This document shows positions 58,763 to 64,000 of a stretch of 64,000 nucleotides of DNA, in pieces. Both the position numbers and the translations under genes were made by a program. The number at the start of each line of letters is the position of its first letter. Within the stretch, counting starts at the first letter, position 1. The DNA is from Tubiluchus corallicola (taxonomy: Eukaryota > Priapulida > Priapulimorpha > Priapulimorphida > Tubiluchidae). The stretch lies in contig JAQGDQ010000028.1 of the NCBI GenBank assembly GCA_030141605.1, positions 503,501 to 567,500 of the forward strand. The letters are read 5' to 3'. The notes under the pieces are model-generated. The model was not told where the DNA came from. It worked only from the letters and a program-made list of their open reading frames with translations, and did no database searches.

Positions 58763-60170
58763 TGTATTGGTGCTGAATTAACATGAAAAAGAACAACATA
58801 ATAATTCAAAAAATAAATTCAATTCTCGCACAGCCTGTCGACATACACAGTGAGTTGGTCGTAGGTGGTGTGCTGCCCTTTATTCTGTCTATGTAGCATA
58901 TCTTTATTTCTCATCAACTATGCCACGTCATATAGGATCTTCATTATTTTTTTATTTTATTTTTTACAACTTTATTCTTTCTTCTTTTTTTAATTAAAAA
59001 GCCGTGTCTCCAGAAATGAAAAAATGTTCAAATTATTGTTTAACGATGTTTCAAATTATTATAACATTAATAAAGTCAATATGACTGTGAGCTATAGCGA
59101 TGTTACAACGTAAGACATGTAATAATCGTTACGGCTTGCTAGGTTTCGTCTATCAACTTTAAAAAATTGATTCTTCTAATTTTTTAATCCATAGGTTATT
59201 TCCAAACATCGCGTATTCAATTTATTAGACTAAATAATGAAAACGTAATTCCATAATTCATTTCTATTTGTCGAGAAGTTTCTGAAACTTACCGAATTTT
59301 GCGAATACAATAACTTCTCATTCATCTTAATGTTAACCTTGCTATTGGTTTTACTGCTTCATATTATCCTGTATTATTCTGGTTTTGCACAGCTGTTAAG
59401 TACCATAGTATAAAATAAAATTCTGACATTGTACTTGGTCATTTGCTTGCTATCGGTGCTATTAAGCACCTGTCTATTAATATCTTGCAAATTGCTGCAA
59501 TCTCGTGAAAATCATGATTTTTTTTCTCTTACTTGTGTTTGTATTAAACTTGATAGTTTTGGTTGTAATAGTGAATAAATTTGTTGTTATTATTGTGGTG
59601 GCCACATTTTGCATGATTGTTGAGTTGTTTGGTAATGAATATTTTTTGTGTTCATGATTAAGTACTGCAGAACAGAAAGACAGACAAATGCAATTATAAT
59701 CAAAACTAAAATTAAATTAAAATTAAAACGAAATTAAAGTTTTCGATACCATCCATCGTATAAAAAATGCAAAATCTGTGGGCAAAATACTTGACTTGAT
59801 TAACTGCTAATAAGGTCATTGTTATTTGAATAAAGTGAACAAAGGCAAAAATAACAAAAAAATATCAAATTCAATTCTCTTCGTTTTCGAAGAACAGGCG
59901 TGTCGCCGGTTTGTACATTGCTCTCCACTTTTCCCGTCTGTAACACAATTTGAAACACAACATTGATGGTGTTGTACATATTAATGCATATGTTGTTAAT
60001 ATTATGCATTGTAATAAATTATTATGATAAAAATTTTAAATGAAACGTACATATAATCTTCAGCCTGCAGACCTAGGTATATATACATGTATACTCTTCG
60101 ATCGTCAAGCCAATTCGATCGTCGATCGTTTCGATTCTTTGACGGTCCTGGCCGTCCATGCACAACACAT
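58763..60170. other. AT-rich intergenic DNA
   Basis: A minus-strand acceptor at 59,938 (GTTACAG|ACGGG) opens a short frame; it is a possible alternative last exon of the small gene described at 60,177-63,312. Otherwise nothing recognised. Confidence 0.3.
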
Positions 60171-60176
60171 AGAGTC

Positions 60177-63100
60177 TCAATAGCTTGGCCTAAAATGAAA
60201 AGAAAAAAAAACTATTCACGAAGATGTGTATGAACCTATTTTAACACTATAATTTATTTAATTACTCATTTGTTTATTCACTGCCACACACGTCAAACAC
60301 AAACGCAAAAAAGAGGTTGCAATTATACAAGAACATCATAAAACCATACAAGACAGTGTTTTTGACGGACATGTTTAAGATGTGTAGATTATAGAGTATA
60401 TATAGTAAATTATCTAGCTGCTTGAATAAACCTACTAGATATCAATGTATCAGCAAACCAACCTTAACAAACTAATAAACGTAGCATCACATTATAGGCT
60501 TTACAAAATTTATGGAAAAAAATTACAAATCCGGTGAGTTCCAAAGCCTAATAATATGGATCGTATGGCGAATTAATGTTCATAGTCAGTGATCTTTGGA
60601 CCTATTTGACAAGTGGATGGGTGACAATCAGAAAATTGTTGTTCTGAGCAGTCTTAAGATCAAGTAAGAAGTTTAAATAGCAAACATGATATATGCAAAA
60701 ACAAAAACAAGATACCAGTGCGGGATCCTTCATTATAGAATCCTTCAAGGTCAAGATCCCGCAATGACTTTCTTTTCAATCTTCCACCACACCTAAATTA
60801 ATGAGCGCATAATTACACATTAATTGCTGTTAGAAACTGAAATATAAGTTCCTATTCTAATCTAACGACATTCATATGCAAACACAGACTAATATGTATG
60901 GGCATAACTACATATTACGTCTAAGGACCTTATTTCATAATAGCTTACACACACAAGTACTAGCTTGCCTTTTGTTCATTCCCGTAATGATTAGTGCACC
61001 AGCTTTCTCTGATGTATAAAACTTTCTACAGGGTGGGCGGGAAAATTTGTCACCTGAAGATGAAGCTGCCCTGACATATGTGGCTCCATGTAATGAACGT
61101 AAGAAAGCAGATTAAGAGTCTGTAACTTCATCTAAAACCTACCACTGGCCACAGTTGAAAACATTAAAAATAGAGCAGGAAAGGGAATGATGAAAACGGG
61201 AAATCTACCAGACTAATAAGGTGTGTGCAACCCATCAAACTCAGCCCAATTTTACTCCTACAGGATTAGAACTAAATGATAAAGTTCAAACAAGAACTGC
61301 AACGTCATGTCAAAATCTGAGTTATAACTCTCACTGCCTAACGAAACGATTCTACACGGTGTCATAACATCTCTCAGGATGAGTTGCACATCCACATTAT
61401 TCAATCACTTCGATTTTTAAAACAGAATTCGACTATAGGAGCATTTATCCTATTTATCCTAAAGATACCACCAGTTGGTCAATGGCTGCTTAGAATTATA
61501 ATAGTTGCTTATTAGTTCAAAACATACGCGGTTTCTTTACCCAACAGCCCGACTGGCGTCTGATTCCACCCTCCTAGGCACAGGTTTACGTTAAAAATAT
61601 AGGTCTTTGGAACGGACATACATCGGGCAAGAATCCTTTTTCATATATCAGCAGTATTTAAATATTAAAACAAATCGTGCTTCTTTTAGTTGTCGATACT
61701 TACCATAAATAAATCAGTATCACTGTTATAACGACTATGGCTATTCCCATAGCAGCAATGCCCAGCTTGTAGGCTGAAAAAGTAAATAATTTAACTCTTA
61801 TTATAAAATTGAAATGCTCTATTCTTACCGATAGGAGCGTCGGTAATGTACATTCAAAGTCCGCAAAAACAAAGAATGAGTCCGTTATAATTTACATCGC
61901 AAAGCGCATCAGCTGTAACAAGACTATAAGCATTAAAATTAAGAAAATCAAACTTGGATTATGAGTAATTAATAATTTTTAATGAGTGAGTGAGTGAGTG
62001 AGTGAGTAGGTAAGTAGGTAAGTAAGTAAGTAGGTAAGTAACTAAGTAAGCAAGTAAGTAAATAGATGATTAGTATATGACTATTAATTTTCACAATTAT
62101 ACTATAATTATATAATTAACTACAGTGGTGGATTACGTACTTAGTTTATTAGTTTGTTTTTGGTTAGTCAGTCAGTCAGCTAAGAAGGAAGGTAGGTCGG
62201 TAAGTAGGTAGGTAGGTAGGTAGGCAGGTAGGTAGGTAGGTAGGTAGGTAGGTAGGTAGGTAGGTAGGTAGGCAGGTCGATCACTCGTTCGGTTGGTCGA
62301 TCGGTCGGCAGGTAGGTAGGTTAGGCAGGTAGCTGGCTGGGTGGGTGGGTTTTTAGGTAGGTAGGCAGGCAGGTAGGTAGGTACGTGGGTAGGTAAATAG
62401 GGAGGTAAGTAAGTAGGTAAGCAGGTCGTTATGTAGGTAGGTAGGTGAGGTGAGGTGGATCATTTGGTATATAAATAGTAGGTACCCTAATGTTAAGTAG
62501 GTAGGTAGGTAGGTAAGTAGTTAGGTAAGTAGGTTAGGTACGTAGGTAGACAGCAGGTATATAGGTGGGTAGTTAAGTAAGTTAGAGAGGTAGGTAGGTA
62601 AGCAGATAGCTAGGTAGGAAGAAAAGTATGTAATCAGGTAGGTAGATAGGTAGGTAGCTAGTGCTCCTCTGAAAATTTTCTGCACCACTTGTACTTCTTA
62701 ACGTTTTCACTGCTCAAGTGTGCTGCCCGTTGCCCAAATGTCAGCTGCTAAGTTCACCGCGTGAGTGCCTGCTGCGCAAATTTCCACTCCCCAAGTGTTC
62801 ACTGCCCAAATGTCATTCAGCTCATATGTTTGGCTAACACTGGACTGTCATTCACTTCTCAAGTGCCAACTGGCCAAGTGTCCATTGCCTAAATGTCCAA
62901 TGTGCACATTATAACCTGACAGATCAGTAACTGATTTGTAAGTCAATAACTGTTTCGTGCATGCAGTATTCAGGTCACAAAGTTCTCTGCAAGAACAACG
63001 GTAGCTTACACGCAGCTCGGTCACATGAGAGGTAGGGCCCCGCAACGACACACACCGGTTATGAGGTCAAGCCAATTTTTAGAAGTGACATTTTCTGTTG

Positions 63101-63312
63101 ATCAGGCAAACACGTGGATTTGTCAGAGCGGAAGTAGGAAGTGAAGAACAAAAACATAATAATTAGCCATTAAGACAGTTGCCGAACTTGTTTGCGCATG
63201 TTGGAAAAACGGTGAACAATTGATATATGCGTGCAGAGTATAAAACTGTAGATTCAGGCACTCTTTCAGGGTTATTATTAGAATGAAAAAACGTACCTAA
63301 TATAATCTCCAT
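60177..63312 (-). CDS. Candidate 32-residue single-pass membrane micropeptide, three coding exons
   Basis: The minus-strand exons are 63,312-63,297, 61,773-61,704 and 60,189-60,177. Donors are TTAG|GTACGT and TATG|GTAAGT. Acceptors are TTTTTCAG and a long T-rich tract ending TTTTAG. Phases 1 and 2 close exactly. The product starts MEIILAYKLGIAAMGI, runs through a helix IVVITVILIYL and ends WPSY. The ATG has G at +4 and an in-frame TAA six codons upstream. Skipping exon 3 to the acceptor at 59,938 would also stop at once, so a tiny protein is predicted either way. Length and shape resemble SERCA-regulating micropeptides such as sarcolipin and sarcolamban, and the I-V-x-I-T-V-I-L run is sarcolipin-like. 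That is a resemblance only. The middle exon could instead be the membrane exon of a larger gene whose other exons I cannot see. Confidence 0.35.
61983..62660. repeat. Mosaic GTAG/GTAA/GTGA tetranucleotide array
   Basis: It runs from GTGA units through GTAA to long GTAG blocks, with a unique spacer at 62,055-62,165 and point variants throughout. It lies in intron 1 of the candidate micropeptide gene. Confidence 0.95.
62700..62910. repeat. Degenerate minisatellite, unit CACTGCCCAAGTGTC
   Basis: About ten imperfect 14-16 base units (for example CACTGCTCAAGTGTG, CACTCCCCAAGTGTT, CACTGCCCAAATGTC, AACTGGCCAAGTGTC). Confidence 0.7.
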
Positions 63313-63756
63313 CGCAATCCCAACCACTTAAAATAACTTTAGATACGGAGCGAAAAAAAATGCGTCTTATCTTTTCCCTACGCAGTCTAAACCTCGCAGT
63401 ATCTTGTTTTGTTGCTATGAAACCTCTCCGGGTTTACAATTATGACGCGAGATCCTAGCGAGTCTCCTGTTTACGTACACGGTGACTGACGTAGCCATCA
63501 TAACAGCTTTTATCCAAGCCCAAAGCCACACACGCGCCTACAGCATTCTGTAGAAGTTATTCCCCGCACGCTCCATGATAAGATTCGTACGTTCTCATCT
63601 TCAATTTTTAATGTAAATTAAACAGCATTGACTTTACCAAACGTATATATATATATATATATTGATCGCACATATATTATTTTATGAGAAAGCCCAATCC
63701 GAGCAAAATGTCAGTTTTCTTTTATTTTTATTTTTGCTAACAACAGGAAATGTAAG
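63313..63756. other. Upstream of the candidate micropeptide gene
   Basis: A short AT run at 63,643-63,662. No TATA box or exon was recognised with confidence. Confidence 0.3.
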
Positions 63757-63994
63757 CAGGGCCTATTTCAGCCCAAGCGAGGCCCGGGGAAGTGGGGTGT
63801 GTGAGGCCTCTTCGGGGCTTCAGAAAATTTTTGAACTGCTAGAACACCGGAGAAGCATTTTCGAAGAAAAATTGTGGAGTTATACAGTATGTTCGCATAA
63901 AGCAAAAAAAATTAATGTTACCTTAGCGCGAGGCCCCCCTGGAGGGTGAGGCCCCGGGGAAGTATCCCCACTTCCCCCCTTGAAATAGGCCCTG
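63757..63994. mobile_element. MITE with CAGGGCCTATTT termini, internally deleted copy
   Basis: Same ends and subterminal blocks as 57,413-57,915 but only 238 bases. The interior between two CAGT sites of the long copy is missing, leaving TATACAGTATGTTCGC at the junction. Confidence 0.85.
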
Positions 63995-64000
63995 TCTGCA

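Noticed and set aside
61983-62660. A CRISPR-like array
   Set aside because: Units are four bases with no spacers; it is a simple tetranucleotide repeat in animal DNA.

Overview
The window is eukaryotic, AT-rich animal DNA, most likely from a marine invertebrate with TTAGGG-type telomeres. Genes are split by GT-AG introns of a few hundred to about 1,500 bases. The rest is dense in microsatellites, short inverted-repeat elements, tRNA-like SINEs and decayed non-LTR retrotransposons. The phylum cannot be fixed from the sequence. Nothing prokaryotic, no CRISPR array and no convincing functional tRNA or rRNA gene was seen.

Layout. (1) 0.2-0.5 kb, minus: first coding exon of serum response factor (SRF); its other exons lie left of the window. 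(2) 3-7 kb: decayed LINE pieces (reverse transcriptase and endonuclease) on the minus strand, with two long AG arrays. (3) 12.07-14.76 kb, plus: a complete five-exon Vsx/Chx10-type paired-like homeobox gene with a strongly conserved CVC domain. A foldback element lies just upstream, and SINE or telomere-like insertions sit in three of its four introns. (4) 15-27.9 kb: gene-poor, with MITEs, a long pentanucleotide array and a LINE 3' end. (5) 27.94-38.54 kb and 46.52-54.10 kb, both plus: two tandem ten-exon paralogues encoding secreted, membrane-anchored zona pellucida (ZP) domain proteins of 650 and 593 residues. Each has a signal peptide, ZP-N, a Gly/His-rich linker, ZP-C, a second Gly/His-rich block, a furin site and a C-terminal membrane helix. 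(6) 54-64 kb: mostly repeats and two copies of a CAGGGCC-ended MITE. On the minus strand three small exons can be joined into a 32-residue single-pass membrane micropeptide.

How it fits together. SRF and Vsx are unrelated transcription factors. The two ZP genes are a clear duplication: all nine intron phases match and the exon sizes track each other. They probably build an apical extracellular coat, cuticle or egg envelope, with protein released by furin cleavage and polymerised through the ZP module. The most notable leads are the Gly/His-rich ZP pair with a near-identical terminal exon (possible gene conversion), the candidate micropeptide, and the repeat families with traceable copies inside the window. 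All exon boundaries come from reading splice signals and phases by eye; no alignment or database search was run.
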